Source of the DNA: Myxocyprinus asiaticus
Lineage: Eukaryota > Chordata > Actinopteri > Cypriniformes > Catostomidae
Length of the DNA: 64,000 bases
NCBI RefSeq assembly: GCF_019703515.2
Contig: NC_059388.1
Coordinates: 4,801,979 to 4,865,978 of the forward strand
Reading direction: 5' to 3'
Part shown: in pieces, positions 21,044 through 31,817 of the stretch
Position numbering within the stretch: position 1 is the stretch's first letter
Layout of the letters: the number at the start of each line of letters is the position of its first letter
Notes under the pieces: model-generated
What the model was told of the DNA's origin: nothing
Databases searched by the model: none
The model's input: the letters and a program-made list of their open reading frames with translations, nothing else
Program-made: the position numbers and the translations under genes

Positions 21044-22783
21044 ATGAAATTCCTTTGGATCCTTGGCATCTTCCTCAACCTACAGCTCACACAAGCCAAT
21101 GAGGTGGTAGAAACCGGCCCGCCAACCGGTATTGTCCTACAGCAGATCCCTGGGCTCTTAATCACCCATTGCCACCTCTACACCCAAAGAATATACGTTC
21201 GTTTAGACCCTTGGGATGTGTATCGCAAACACATCCAGTTACCTCCACAGATGACAGAGGGCAGGGTAAGCGGGACCCAAACCCAGGACACAGTTGAACA
21301 TGCCAAACTGACAACTGTCCACATCCTAGAACAACTGCAAAAATTCCAAGTCACAGAGGAAGAACTCAGTGGGAATAAATGACCAAAAGGGTTCCTCGGT
21401 GGCCTGCTAGTAGCAGCATCAGCCTTTGGTTCCCTGTTCTCTATCGGCCTTTCGGCTGCCAACTCTGTCAGTCTTGTTACACTCCAAAGACAAATGGGTG
21501 AACTTAATGAGGAAATGCCAGAAATCCAAGAGAAACTCCTGTTACAAAAAGAACAATTACAGGATCTGGGTAAAACCCTGCAGGGTACCATACTCACTGT
21601 AAACATGCATTCTGCAATTCTAAATAACACTTTGCATGCTCTGGATGCCTTGTCAGAAGTTGTGAGATCAGACATAACACATGTGCGAATGGTTAGAGAT
21701 CTAATGCATGACCTTGTTAAGGAAATTAGCACTTCAGTTAACAGCCTGAGTGGTGGAAAGATCCCATCCTACCTAGTTCCCCTAAACATGGTTGAACAAA
21801 TCCTTAGATCGGCCACTACCACCATTGTGCAAACTTCTCAGATACATCTGGCATACAGCCTTGGCAGTGCAATCCCCATCCATGTAAATCCTCAGAACCT
21901 AGAGATAGGATTTATCCTTAACTTACCCATTATAGAGAAACAGAACATTTACCGACTAAAATCCATATTGAACGTTGGGTTTTGGAAGAATAATGTACAT
22001 GTACATATCAAAACACCGCCTGTGCTCACCTACCACGATGATGACCCCTCTCTCTACCTTATTCCCAATCTGAACATGTGTACGAACACCAAGGACATAC
22101 ATTGGGTTTGCCCCAGTAACCCATTTATCAGAGATATAACCGACCACCTGTGCGGTCTGAGGGCTGACACCCCAGAGCAAAAATGCCAGACTACTATGTT
22201 AAAGACGAAGGGACAGAATCTAGGGTAGAAAGAGCTGGTAGTCGATGGCTTGTCAGTACCCCTGCCACTGAAATCCTAATGTCATACGACCGTCATGACA
22301 CAAACACTAAATTAACAATCCCAAACCAAATGGTGTTCTTGAAGGTCCCACAAGGGGCCACTGTACATATAGCCGACATTGTCCTCCACCATCTCAGTCC
22401 AGAGAGACACGATTCAGAGATTGAGATGATGGATGCATTCAGAGGCCACAACCTCACTTGACAACACCCTTCAACAGCAGCTTCTAGCTGAAGGGACCAA
22501 ATTAGTAAAGTTCAGTCTCAAATCGACTGGGCTCACGACTACATTTCTCAATCGTATAGGAAAATTATCAGCTTATCAAGAAAACCCCATCAGTTTGACT
22601 GCCCTTGGGCTCCTCCTTGGTGGTTGGATCATCACGGCAGGAATTGCATACGCCATGCACAGACATGTCCAAACACTACACATTAGACTGGATGCTATGA
22701 CACTCGTTCCACAGCGTTTCAAGCACCTGTCTACCCCTCTACCACTAACTGCTCCTAACTCTGCCCAGGAACAGTTATACTAA
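21044..22783 (+). pseudogene. env: env: fusion-type envelope glycoprotein, broken
   Basis: The start at 21044 gives a hydrophobic signal peptide (FLWILGIFLNLQL). A TGA at 21380-21382 sits just before a Gly/Ala/Phe-rich hydrophobic stretch (21386-21450) that looks like a fusion peptide, followed by long heptad-like helices (about 21490-21760). Frame changes occur near 22190-22228 and 22433-22461. A C-terminal membrane span lies at about 22590-22665 with a short tail. I see no CX6CC motif, so it is more like class-I fusion proteins of the baculovirus F/paramyxovirus kind than gammaretroviral TM. This relationship is inferred from architecture only. Confidence 0.75.
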
Positions 22784-23050
22784 CTGTAACAATCTCAAAT
22801 CGGTTTGTTGCAATGTTTGATATGTTTACCGATGTGAAGTGCTATGTTTTGATAGAAATGATGTTAGTTAGCCTAGTTGGAATTCATCTGCCCAGATGTT
22901 ACCTACTATGACTGCCCAGGTGTCAAAAGCCTTTATGAACTGTTAATACTTCCAGGAACTAAACTAAGCTCATGCAAACCCAGGACACATGGACTGTACA
23001 ACTTTTGGGTTGCTCTCAAGGACTGTGGCAGGAACCCCAACATTAAGGCC

Positions 23051-23069
23051 AAGGGGGGGGGGGGGGGGG
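23051..23069 (+). promoter_or_regulatory. Polypurine tract
   Basis: AA followed by a run of G ends directly at the 3' LTR TG. This is where plus-strand priming is expected. It is almost pure G, unlike the mixed A/G tract of most retroviruses; part of the run may be later expansion. The segment 22784-23050 is non-coding env-LTR spacer. Confidence 0.7.
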
Positions 23070-23984
23070 TGTAGGGACTTGGCCCACTCAAAATGGCAGT
23101 AGAGACCGCATGGCCCTTTGTTCTATAATCAAAGGAGAGACATTGAACTCAGTTTCCCAGGATCCTTCACAATTTCACAACTGGATGTGAAGTCCCGCCC
23201 ATGGACCCAGTCTCAAACGCCATTGGTCGAAAGCGGCCTACGACCGATGACGTCATCTTGTCAATAAAACCAGCGGACAGATGTAGTTCGGCCTCTCTGT
23301 GCTAAGCTCCGGTTGGCTGTTAAGGGACTTCTGTACCATGCACGTACTGAAGGAGTTTTCCCTCCATTTTGGACTAAGAACAAAGAGACCACGTTTTTCT
23401 AACCACACCATTTGGCCATGGTAGAGTAAGCTAACATAGCTTTGTTCAAGTCTTCTAGTATACTTATAATAACCGGTTCAGTTTCACTGCAAGACAACAG
23501 TGAATTTATTTTGAAAAACGGAAAGGCGACCAGTTTCCCTTCTCCCTCTTTTTCATTCAACGTTGAATACCTTCTGCATTCTTCTCCACTGCTGGATCCG
23601 AAGAATAAAGCAGAGACGTGTCTTTTTGCTGACGAGCATAAGACAAGGGACCATCCAGACCGTTTCTCCTGACCGCTCAATGCTACAGGAATTCTAACGG
23701 ACAACCCTACTGAAATCACACAGGATTTCCCAAGTAAGGCTTGATATCTGGGCAGATTTAGTTTAGAAACTGTGATTTTCTTGCGCAACTAAATCTTATA
23801 TTTGATTCTAAATGCTGATGTTTTGAGTATATCTTGTATGTTAAACTCTGATCGCTGTTTGCTGTTTTGAGTTGGGAGATTTGCATTTTTTTGGGGGGGT
23901 TAAGTTTGTTTTGTTGAGTGATCTGAACTAGTAATTCAGTCCCCGCTGTTACGAGCGGTTACCCTCAATTATATTGCATGCACC

Positions 23985-24026
<42 letters not shown>

Positions 24027-24219
24027 CTGATATTCACTAAGTGAGCAGCACTGCAGTTTATATCTGACTCAATTCTGGTGAACCAAATTCTCCCGCCTGT
24101 TTCGTCAGTTCCTTTGTGTGTCCGCTCATTTCCACCCTCAAGTTGTATCAGCTCCATTTTGGATCTAACCCTCCATTTTGAATCTGATCCTCCATTTTGA
24201 TTCCTTTGTTACTGAATCT

Positions 24220-24259
<40 letters not shown>

Positions 24260-24781
24260 TAGCATATAGCTCCACTGTTAGTTTAGGATTTCCTTGATAT
24301 TTTTTTGGGTTATATTCAGCTAGTATTGGCTGTGTTCATTACTGCTTGATTATAATAAATCTTGTTATATTATAATAAGTACTCCTGTTTGTTTTTGTAT
24401 GAATATTGTGTTGAAGCCAGCCTCTGCCACGTCAAGAACTCCCATGTTACCTCAGCGTACTGTTAGTTTATTGGTGTTAGAAACTAACTGTAATTAGATT
24501 ACTATTAGATTTGTATGGCAATAATTTAACTAGTTTCTCCCCTTTTTGATTATTTTGATTAATAATTAAAATACTCAACCTTCAGGGTAGATTTTGTTTT
24601 TATGAGACTCGATCAGTAACTTGCTATCATTTTTCTCTTGTCAAAGAGTGGTGCCCCTGAGAATAGAATTTAATGAGTTAAATTCTATTATTTAATTTAA
24701 ATATTATTTAATAATTAATAATAATTAATTATTGATTATTTCTGATAGTAAAACTGATCTAAACAACCAGTAGCACCTACA
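23070..24781 (+). repeat. 3' LTR of the endogenous retrovirus
   Basis: 1712 bp, the same layout as the 5' LTR with scattered substitutions and small indels. TGACGTCA is at 23248-23255. The 76-codon frame is at 23442-23672. (CT)n lies at about 23990-24020 and (AC)n at about 24222-24257. It is followed by the second TCCT. Confidence 0.95.
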
Positions 24782-24785
24782 TCCT

Positions 24786-25649
24786 AAAGTCTCTAAATTC
24801 AGAATTCAGAATACAGTAACTTCTAAAAATTAGCTAATACTTCAGTATACCATTTTTATAATATGCTATTATTTCAGGAGCTCAAGTTTTACAACAAGGA
24901 CCATTGGATTTTTATGCATCTTTTATATGTTTGATAAATGTTTAAATTAGTAATTTTCATAAGTTTTCTAAAAGTATTAATATCTGATAAACGTTTGTAC
25001 AGTTTAACACGTACAGTACGCTTGTCATTTTGCACATAATACACATCGTATTATTTGACTCAATAAAACTGACTAAAATTAACGAATAAGACATAATATT
25101 GAATATGACGTAATAATGAATATGACGTAATGTTGACTAAATTTAGGCCAGCCACAATTACACGTTTCTATCCACACTGGGATGGCGTTTTTGTCCAGCT
25201 TTTTGAAAATGCTCTCCCAGGTGGATATATTTGAAAATCTCCAGGGATTTTAACACACAATCAGTCTCTAAAGTTTACTCAGAATGCTGTCAAAAACAAA
25301 AAAAATATCTAGTGAGTGGCAGTTCTGCGGACGGAAATGCTTTGATGAGAGAGGTCAACAGAGAACATCTTCGCGTTGTAGTGTGGACAGGGAAAATGGA
25401 GATATTTAAAAACTATGAAGTATTTGTTGTCATTTAACATAGTCATGTGATCTATTCAACCCAAAACAATCAAGATGGCGGCTGATGTTGTACTGGCATG
25501 ATTGTGTCTGCTATTCACTTTGATAGCATTGTTAAAGATAAATGTTACTTTATACAACCTTCACATTGCATTACTTCAAAGGCGACAGGAAGTTTACTCT
25601 GAATTGCTGTCCGGTGATGGAACACGAGGACAATTACTACGTAAACGTA
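24786..25649. other. Intron with a Tc1-like fragment
   Basis: Mostly unrecognised intron. At about 25238-25375 there is a short copy of the element at 9005 (CCAGGGATTTTAACACACAA, SKVYSECCQKQK-like frame, GTGAGTGGCAGTTCTGC), flanked on both sides by another unnamed repeat. Confidence 0.6.
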
Positions 25650-26432
25650 TTATTATTATGTTGGCTTGACAAAGCCAACATACTGATCTACTATTTTTTT
25701 TTTGTATTTTTTTATGTTTGGGGGTAAAATGTACCCCAGGGGGTAAAAAGGGGGGCAAAAAAATTTACCAAAAAGTCCCATAGGGTGTTATGGGAAGAGA
25801 ATTTTGTTCCTACTATGGCAGTCAAGGCAAGAAAGTTGCCAGATCATATCTCCCAATCAGAATGACATAGATACATGGGGGCAGGCTCATTTCAATCAGG
25901 ATACCAATCACTCTTTAAGTATCACTTTGGAAATGGCATAGCCACGCCCTAACAACCATTTATGGGACCCTAGCAACCACCCTCCATTAACTTCCATTCA
26001 AAATGTCTCAGAAGGATATCTTCAGAACAGAATGTCATAAACACTTGGGGATTGGCTCTTATGAGTCAGGTTAGTAAGCAGCCAATAAGAATCTCTGTTC
26101 ACTGGCTAGCCACGCCCTGGCAACCATTTAGAGCACCCTAGCAACCAAACACCATTGACTTCCATTCAAAATCACGAAGACGGGTATCTCAGGATCAGAA
26201 TGTCGTAGAGATTTCCGGGTTGACTTATTTCACTCAGGATAGCATGGAGCCTCATTAAGTATCACTCTGATAACTGCCTAGCAACCACATGGGCTTACCC
26301 TAGCAACCAAGTAACAAAACACATATCTTTGCACCACAACATCGTAGAGAATTCCAGCTCGACTTATTTCACTCAGGATGGAAAAGAGCCTCATTAAGTA
26401 TCACTCAGGTAACTGCCTAGCAACCACATGGG

Positions 26433-28294
26433 GTTACCATAGCAACCAAGTAACAATTCACATATCTCTGCACCAGAACACTGTAGAGACTTTCGGGTTG
26501 ACTTATTTCACTCAGGACGGCAAGTAGCATTGATAAGTATCACCCTGGTAACTGCCTAGCAACCAGATGGGGTTACCCTAGCAACCAGGTAACAAATCAC
26601 ATATCTCTGCACCACAAAATCGTAGAGAATTTCGGGTTGACTTATTCAACTCAGGAGAGCAAGGAGCCTTGATAAGTATCACCCTGGTAACTGCCTAGCA
26701 ACCAGATGGAACACCATAGCAACCATGGAACAACACCAATATCTCTGCATCAGAACATCCTACTGTCATGAGGGTACATCTTTCAACTTGGGGCAGTTGG
26801 TGGGACATCATGGTGACGAATTTTTCCAAGACAAGCACTACTCACATTTTCATCAGGAAATGTACCTATCAAGTTATTAGGCTGGCTTGAGAAAGCCAAC
26901 CTACTGAAATTATATTTAAACTTATTATTATTAGGTTGGCTTGAGAAAGCCAACCTACTGAAATCCTATTTAAATTTATTATTAGGTTGGCTTGAGAAAG
27001 CCAACGTACTGAAATTCTATTTAAACTTATTATGATTAGGTTGGCTTGAGAAAGCCAACCTACTGAAATCCTATTTAAATTTATTATTAGGTTGGCTTGA
27101 GAAAGCCAACGTACTGAAATTTTATTTAAACTTATTATTATTATTCTGAGACTAACATTTCTGACTCTAACTCCTCCTAGAACTTTTAAGCTACATGCAC
27201 CAAACTCGGCACAGACCTTCAGACTAATCCCGAATAGTGTGTTATATCTTTTCTAACTGATCGGACTTACCGTTTTCCCACAGCGGACGATCAAACATCG
27301 GAAAAATCCCCATTCACTTACACTGATGGAATGTTCAGACTATTCAAACTCCAACTGTCAAAAATTCTAAAGTATACAGCCACACAGAAGGCCTTTAATA
27401 TGCCTTTAGCTGCTCTAATTTACCACTCATACATCCTATCTATCTATATATCACTCCATCACTTTCTTTTCTATCTTTACATCACACCACTCTTTTTATT
27501 CTTTCTTTCACTCTATCACTTTAACACCCTAGCAACTGCATACAACCTAGCAACCATTTAGTGCACATTAGCAACCAAAACCCATTGACTGCCATTCAAA
27601 ATGGCTTAGATGGATATCTCTGGATCAGAATGTTATAGAGTCTTCAGGTTTGTCCCATTACACTCAGTCCAGCAAGCAGCCTTTTTAGGATCACCATAGT
27701 AACTGCCTAGCAACCACATGGGGTTACCCTAGCAACCAAGTAACAAATCACATATCTCTGCACCAGAAAATTGTAGAGACTTCCGGGTTGACTTATTTCA
27801 CTTAGGATGGCAAGTAGCCATGTTAAGTATCACCTTGGTAACTGCCTAGCAACCAGATGGGGTTACCCTAGCAACCAAGTAACAAATAACATATCTCTGC
27901 ACCAGAACATTGTAGACACTTCCGGTTTAGTTCATTGGACTCAGGGTAGCAAGAAGCCTTTTGAGTAGCACCCTGGTAACTGCCTAGCAACCAAATGTTC
28001 TATCTATCTATCTATCTGAGGGTCATTATCTATCTATCTATCTATGTGATAGAATGAATGGTCTAATAAGAGACTTCCAGGTTGACTTATTTTACTCCAG
28101 ATGGCAAGCAGCCTTGATAAGTATGCTTAGCAACCAGATGGGGTTACCCTAGCAACCAAGTAACAATTCACATATCTCTGCACCAGAACATCGTAGAGAC
28201 TTCCGGGTTGACTTATTTCACTCAAGAAAGCAAGGAGCCTTTTGAGTATCACCTTGGTAACTGCCTAGCAACCAGATGGGGTTACCCTAGCAAC
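26433..28294. promoter_or_regulatory. Six consensus X-box (RFX-type) motifs
   Basis: Matches to GTNRCCNNRGYAAC at 26433-26446 (GTTACCATAGCAAC) and at 26572-26585, 27723-27736, 27862-27875, 28143-28156 and 28281-28294 (GTTACCCTAGCAAC). They recur because each tandem unit carries one. Whether RFX proteins bind them is unknown. Confidence 0.5.
26878..27150. repeat. Array of five hairpin units
   Basis: Five copies of AGGTTGGCTTGAGAAAGCCA plus ACCTACTGAAAT and an AT-rich spacer, with a period of about 50-54 bp. Each copy can form a 10-bp stem with a four-base loop. The first copy starts GGCTGGCTTG. A variant (ATGTTGGCTTGACAAAGCCA) begins the block at 25660. Confidence 0.85.
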
Positions 28295-29469
28295 CAATTT
28301 GCCATTCAGAAAAACAAGCAAGGGGTAGGGTTGCATAGGACTTCTTACAGTTGGCTGTCAATCTGTATGATGTTCCTTCTGTCTGTCTGACTGTAAGACC
28401 TTCAAAATTCCAACTCTTCAAACTATTTTAAACTTTCAGACAAGGCTTTGTCATGCCAACATAAAGTTTGTCTTCAAACTTTACTATCTAGTTATTATTA
28501 TTCTTCTGAGACTAAATTTCTGACTCTAACTCCTCCTAGAGCTTTTAAGCTACATGGACCAAACTCGGCACAGACCTTCAGACTAATCCCGAGTAGTGTG
28601 CTATATCTTTTCTAACTGATCGGAATTACGGTATTCCAGTATCGGACTTCCGAAAAGGCCTCATGTCTCTTTGACTTCCATTCAAGGTATGAAAAGTATT
28701 TACAGGTATTTCCTGTAATAACTCCTTTAGAGGATTCAAGCTACATCCTATCACTCCACCACTCATACTTTCTGTCACTCTATCACTTTCTTTTTCTATC
28801 TTTCCATCACTCCACTCTTTTTATTCTTTCTTTCACTCCATCACTTAACATCCTAGCAACTGCATACAACCTAACAACCATTTAGTGCACCCAAGCAACC
28901 AAAACCCATTGAATGCCATTCAAAATGGCTTAGATGGATATCACCTGATCAGAATGTAACAGAGTCTTCAGGTTTGACTCAATACACTCAGTCCATCAAG
29001 CAGTCTTTTTAGGATCACCCTGACAACTTCCTAGCAACCAGATGGACTTACCCTAGCAACCGTATAGCAAAACACATATCTCTTCAACTTTGGCTTATTT
29101 GACTCAGACCAGCAAGGAGCCTTTAAATATCATGCTGGACAATACTTAGCCACACTCTAGCAACCATTTAGTCTCTGAACCAGAACATATCTATCTATCT
29201 ATCTGATAGAATGGTCTTATAATCTTTAAACTTTGAATTTTTAAAACTACTACTTAAACTTGTAACTACTTCAAACTTAAAACCTTCAAACTTCAAGCTT
29301 TTACAACTACTTCAAACTTTCAGACTAGGCTTTCTCAAGTCAACATCAAAGTTTGTCTTGATGAACATTTTTATCTAGTTTATGCTAAAATGCTAAAAAC
29401 TGACCTATATCTGATGCTCAACTAATGGAGAATCCCCAGTTTAAATAAAGGTCTATTGATCTCAGATAC

Positions 29470-29571
29470 CTTATTGATGGCCATTAGAAGAAAGTGATCA
29501 AGCAGGAAACGGGCCTCTGATAGTGTACATGAACTGATCACAGCAGACATGTCCACTGTATCTCCTTCCTC
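29470..29571 (-). CDS. kif21a: kif21a exon (autoregulatory coiled coil)
   Basis: A 102-bp, 34-codon exon encoding [20 protein letters not shown] and [14 protein letters not shown]. The family wording is [21 protein letters not shown]. The acceptor is TTTCTACAG and the donor is AATAAG|GTATCTG; phase 0 at both ends. The next exon is nearly 19 kb away because the intron contains the repeat block and the endogenous retrovirus. Confidence 0.94.
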
Positions 29572-30150
29572 CTGTAGAAAACAACCCATATTAAACAGTT
29601 TTGAACCACTGACATCAAAAATCAATCGCATATATTGATCCACTCTGTGCTTTTCTGATCATACACAGCAACAGAATATGCTGCTAGATTATAATTAATC
29701 TTCGTACAAGATATTGCTCTTTCACAACAACTGTAACTATTATGCTGCAATTCATTCAAAGTGGGAAGTGGGATATTCCTACTTGAGATCTCCAGTCTAC
29801 AAACATAAAGCACTTGTTTGTCCGATGCTTGGAAGACACAAAATTGCAGCGCTGACATTTGTTTTTTGAACAGAAAGTATAATTTACCTTGTTCTCCACA
29901 AGATTTTGCTAAACAGGTTTTATCATGTAATATGTCATATAAAACCTAAAAGTATAATTTAAAAAAACTCCACCCGGTTTGAAATTTTAACTTTCTGAGC
30001 TCACAGCAAAAACTCGAAATATTTTTGTCATATTTTCCAGTACATATATCTTAACCTTAAAATGAGAAAAAAAATACTTGAGAAGCAAAATGGTGTTGGT
30101 CTTATTTTCAGAGAAATCTGAATAAATTTGGTATAGCTAATGCTTTTTTT
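29572..30150. other. kif21a intron without recognised features
   Basis: AT-rich intron between the exon ending at 29571 and the SINE pair. Nothing recognised. Confidence 0.6.
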
Positions 30151-30165
30151 TCTTCTTTGTTTTGA

Positions 30166-30411
30166 TTTTCTCCCCTTTTCTCCCAATTTGGAATGCCCAA
30201 TTCCCAATGTGCTCTAAGTCCTCATGGTGGCATAGTGACTCGCCTCAATCCAGGTGGTGGAGGACGAGTCTCAGTTGCCTCCGCGTCTGAGACCGTCCGT
30301 GCATCTTATCACGTGGCTTGTTGAGTGCGTTACCGTGGAGACGTGCGGAGGCTTCACGCTATTCTCCACGGCATCCACGCACAATTCACCACATGCCCCA
30401 CCTTAAAACAA

Positions 30412-30412
<1 letters not shown>
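30166..30412 (-). mobile_element. tRNA-derived SINE, truncated copy
   Basis: Contains the same body as the copies at 44562 and 48663 (CCCAATTTGGAATGCCCAAT, CTCAGTTGCCTCCGCGTC, CTTATCACGTGGCT) but stops at an (AT)n tract (30417-30457) before the tRNA-like head. It lies in the opposite orientation to the next copy. Confidence 0.8.
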
Positions 30413-30459
<47 letters not shown>

Positions 30460-30502
30460 CAAGTGGGGTAAGAAAAAAAAAATTTCTTACCCCCATTTTC
30501 TT

Positions 30503-30907
30503 AATATAAGCATAAATACTACCACCCCTGGAGTCGCAAATTCGAATACGAATTTTATGCATGCTGAGTGACTCCAGCTATGTCTCCTAAGCAACCAAAT
30601 TGGCCCGGTTGCTAGGGAGGGTACAGTCACATGGGGTAACCTCCTCGTGGTCGCGATTAGTGGTTCTTGCTCTCAATGGGGCACGTGGTAAGTTGTGCGT
30701 GGATCGCGGAAAGTAGCATGAGCCTCCACATGCTGTGAGTCTCTGCGGTGTCATGCACAATGAGCCACGTGATAAGATGTGCGGATTGACTGTCTCAGAA
30801 GCGGAGGCAACTGAGACTTGTCCTCTGCCACCCGGATTGAGGTGAGTAACCACGCCACCATGAGGACCTACTAAGTAGTGGGAATTGGGCATTCCAAATT
30901 GGGAGAA
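30503..30907 (+). mobile_element. tRNA-derived SINE, inverted copy
   Basis: Begins with a tRNA-like head (ACTACCACCCCTGGAGTCGC then a B-box-like AATTCGAAT), and continues to CCAAATTGGGAGAAAAG. It is the reverse complement of the 30166-30412 copy over their shared body. It ends 87 bp below the damaged kif21a exon. Confidence 0.85.
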
Positions 30908-30993
30908 AAGGAAAAAAAATGTTTTGCAGTGTTGAATCTAAAGCAGCAATATGGTATGTTATTTTGCATGACATAATTTCCTATTTTCCCTAC

Positions 30994-31186
30994 TTTGGCC
31001 ACTTCCATCTGCATGATGTTGGCCTGGCATTCGGCTATGCTGTCGTTGATGTAGTCAATGTTAGCAGTCAGTGACTCCATCTCTTCAGTGAGCGAGGACG
31101 CTTCTGTCTGCATCCGTGTCCTCACTGGCAATCTTGTCTCTCTTCCTCATCACCTTCTCTCTGCGCTTCGTCAACTCCTCACGTTG
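30994..31186 (-). pseudogene. kif21a: kif21a exon with a frame break
   Basis: The first half reads [20 protein letters not shown] in phase 0 from a TCCACAG acceptor. The second half reads [18 protein letters not shown] then [12 protein letters not shown] in another frame, ending at donor AAA|GTAGGG. Both neighbouring junctions are phase 0, so the exon should be a multiple of three; it is 193 bp. From memory, human KIF21A encodes 65 residues (195 bp) here, so two bases appear lost between about 31080 and 31105. The shift leads to a TGA in the first frame. It could be a real inactivating mutation or a sequencing error. This is the autoregulatory coiled coil. SINE copies lie just below and the DIRS element just above. 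Confidence 0.88.
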
Positions 31187-31817
31187 CTGTGGACACAGAA
31201 TTTAAAGAATGATCTGTCAATTAACTAAATCCCAACTGGGATCACCTGAAGAGATAATAGGTTTCTAGCATCAATGAATTTAAACTGACAAGTGACCAAT
31301 CACAACATATTTTATATTTTTAAATAAGTTCCCTTTTAAGATAGTCATTTCAACTCTGCGTCAGTAGCTAACACTATGGGAGCTCCTTGCAGGACTGATA
31401 ATCACTGAACCCTTTTAAAATCACAGCAATCTCATTAGCAGTTGGCACTTGGTGCTCCGCCTGTTATTTGAGTGTCATTGCGGGCATATAAACCGGAGCA
31501 CAGCGCCATTTCATCAGAATAACATCTCTAGTGTCTGAACCCGACTCAGCACTTCGTTGTTTGTTTTTGCACCCTTGACAGCGAGTGGATTATATTTCTT
31601 CCTCTACCAATCATGCTCCTATGTAGAACATATTTTTTGAACACTTCTGTGTTTGCAGTTGTTGTATTGTGTGTTTCTTTTAGTGAAAAGAAAGTAAAAG
31701 AGCCGTTTGCTTAACAACGTCTTATTCAAGAAGCCGTTTCATAATTGATTACCACCATGCAAGCAATGTATCCCTCTGTTTGCAGCCACAAGCAGCTTCA
31801 CCTGTTTAGTACGTCCA

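Larger units (their letters stand above)
11815..24781 (+). mobile_element. Endogenous retrovirus, complete structure
   Basis: About 13 kb: LTR (11815-13513), primer-binding region, leader, gag, protease, RT-RNase H, integrase, env, G-rich tract, LTR (23070-24781). The target duplication TCCT is at 11811-11814 and 24782-24785, so it inserted as a unit. It lies antisense in the kif21a intron. Every gene has stops or frame breaks, while the LTRs are still very similar (scattered substitutions and small indels), so the insertion is moderately recent. RT and integrase are Ty3/retrovirus-like. A second RNase H and an env with a leader-env splice layout argue for a retrovirus. Dual RNase H plus a fusion-type env fits the published lokiretrovirus group, but this is inference. 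Confidence 0.93.
25650..29345. repeat. CCCTAGCAACC repeat block in kif21a intron
   Basis: A large repeat block. It begins near GTTGGCTTGACAAAGCCAAC (25662-25681) and has related inverted ends near 28440-28500 and 29325-29360. Inside are diverged tandem units of about 140 bp (GCCTAGCAACCA, ACATATCTCTGCACCAGAAC, GACTTCCGGGTTGACTTATT), concentrated at 26260-26760 and 27600-28300. A second shared segment (TCTGACTCTAACTCCTCCTA, CAAACTCGGCACAGACCTTC) occurs at 27159 and 28525. I do not recognise the family. (TATC)n tracts lie at about 28003-28045 and 29190-29205. No coding content was seen. Confidence 0.7.

Noticed and set aside
11815..24781. An intact, potentially active virus
   Set aside because: gag, pro, pol and env all contain stops or frame breaks.
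26878..27150. Regular repeats that look like a CRISPR array
   Set aside because: The units are palindromes with near-identical AT-rich spacers in a vertebrate intron; no unique spacers and no cas genes.
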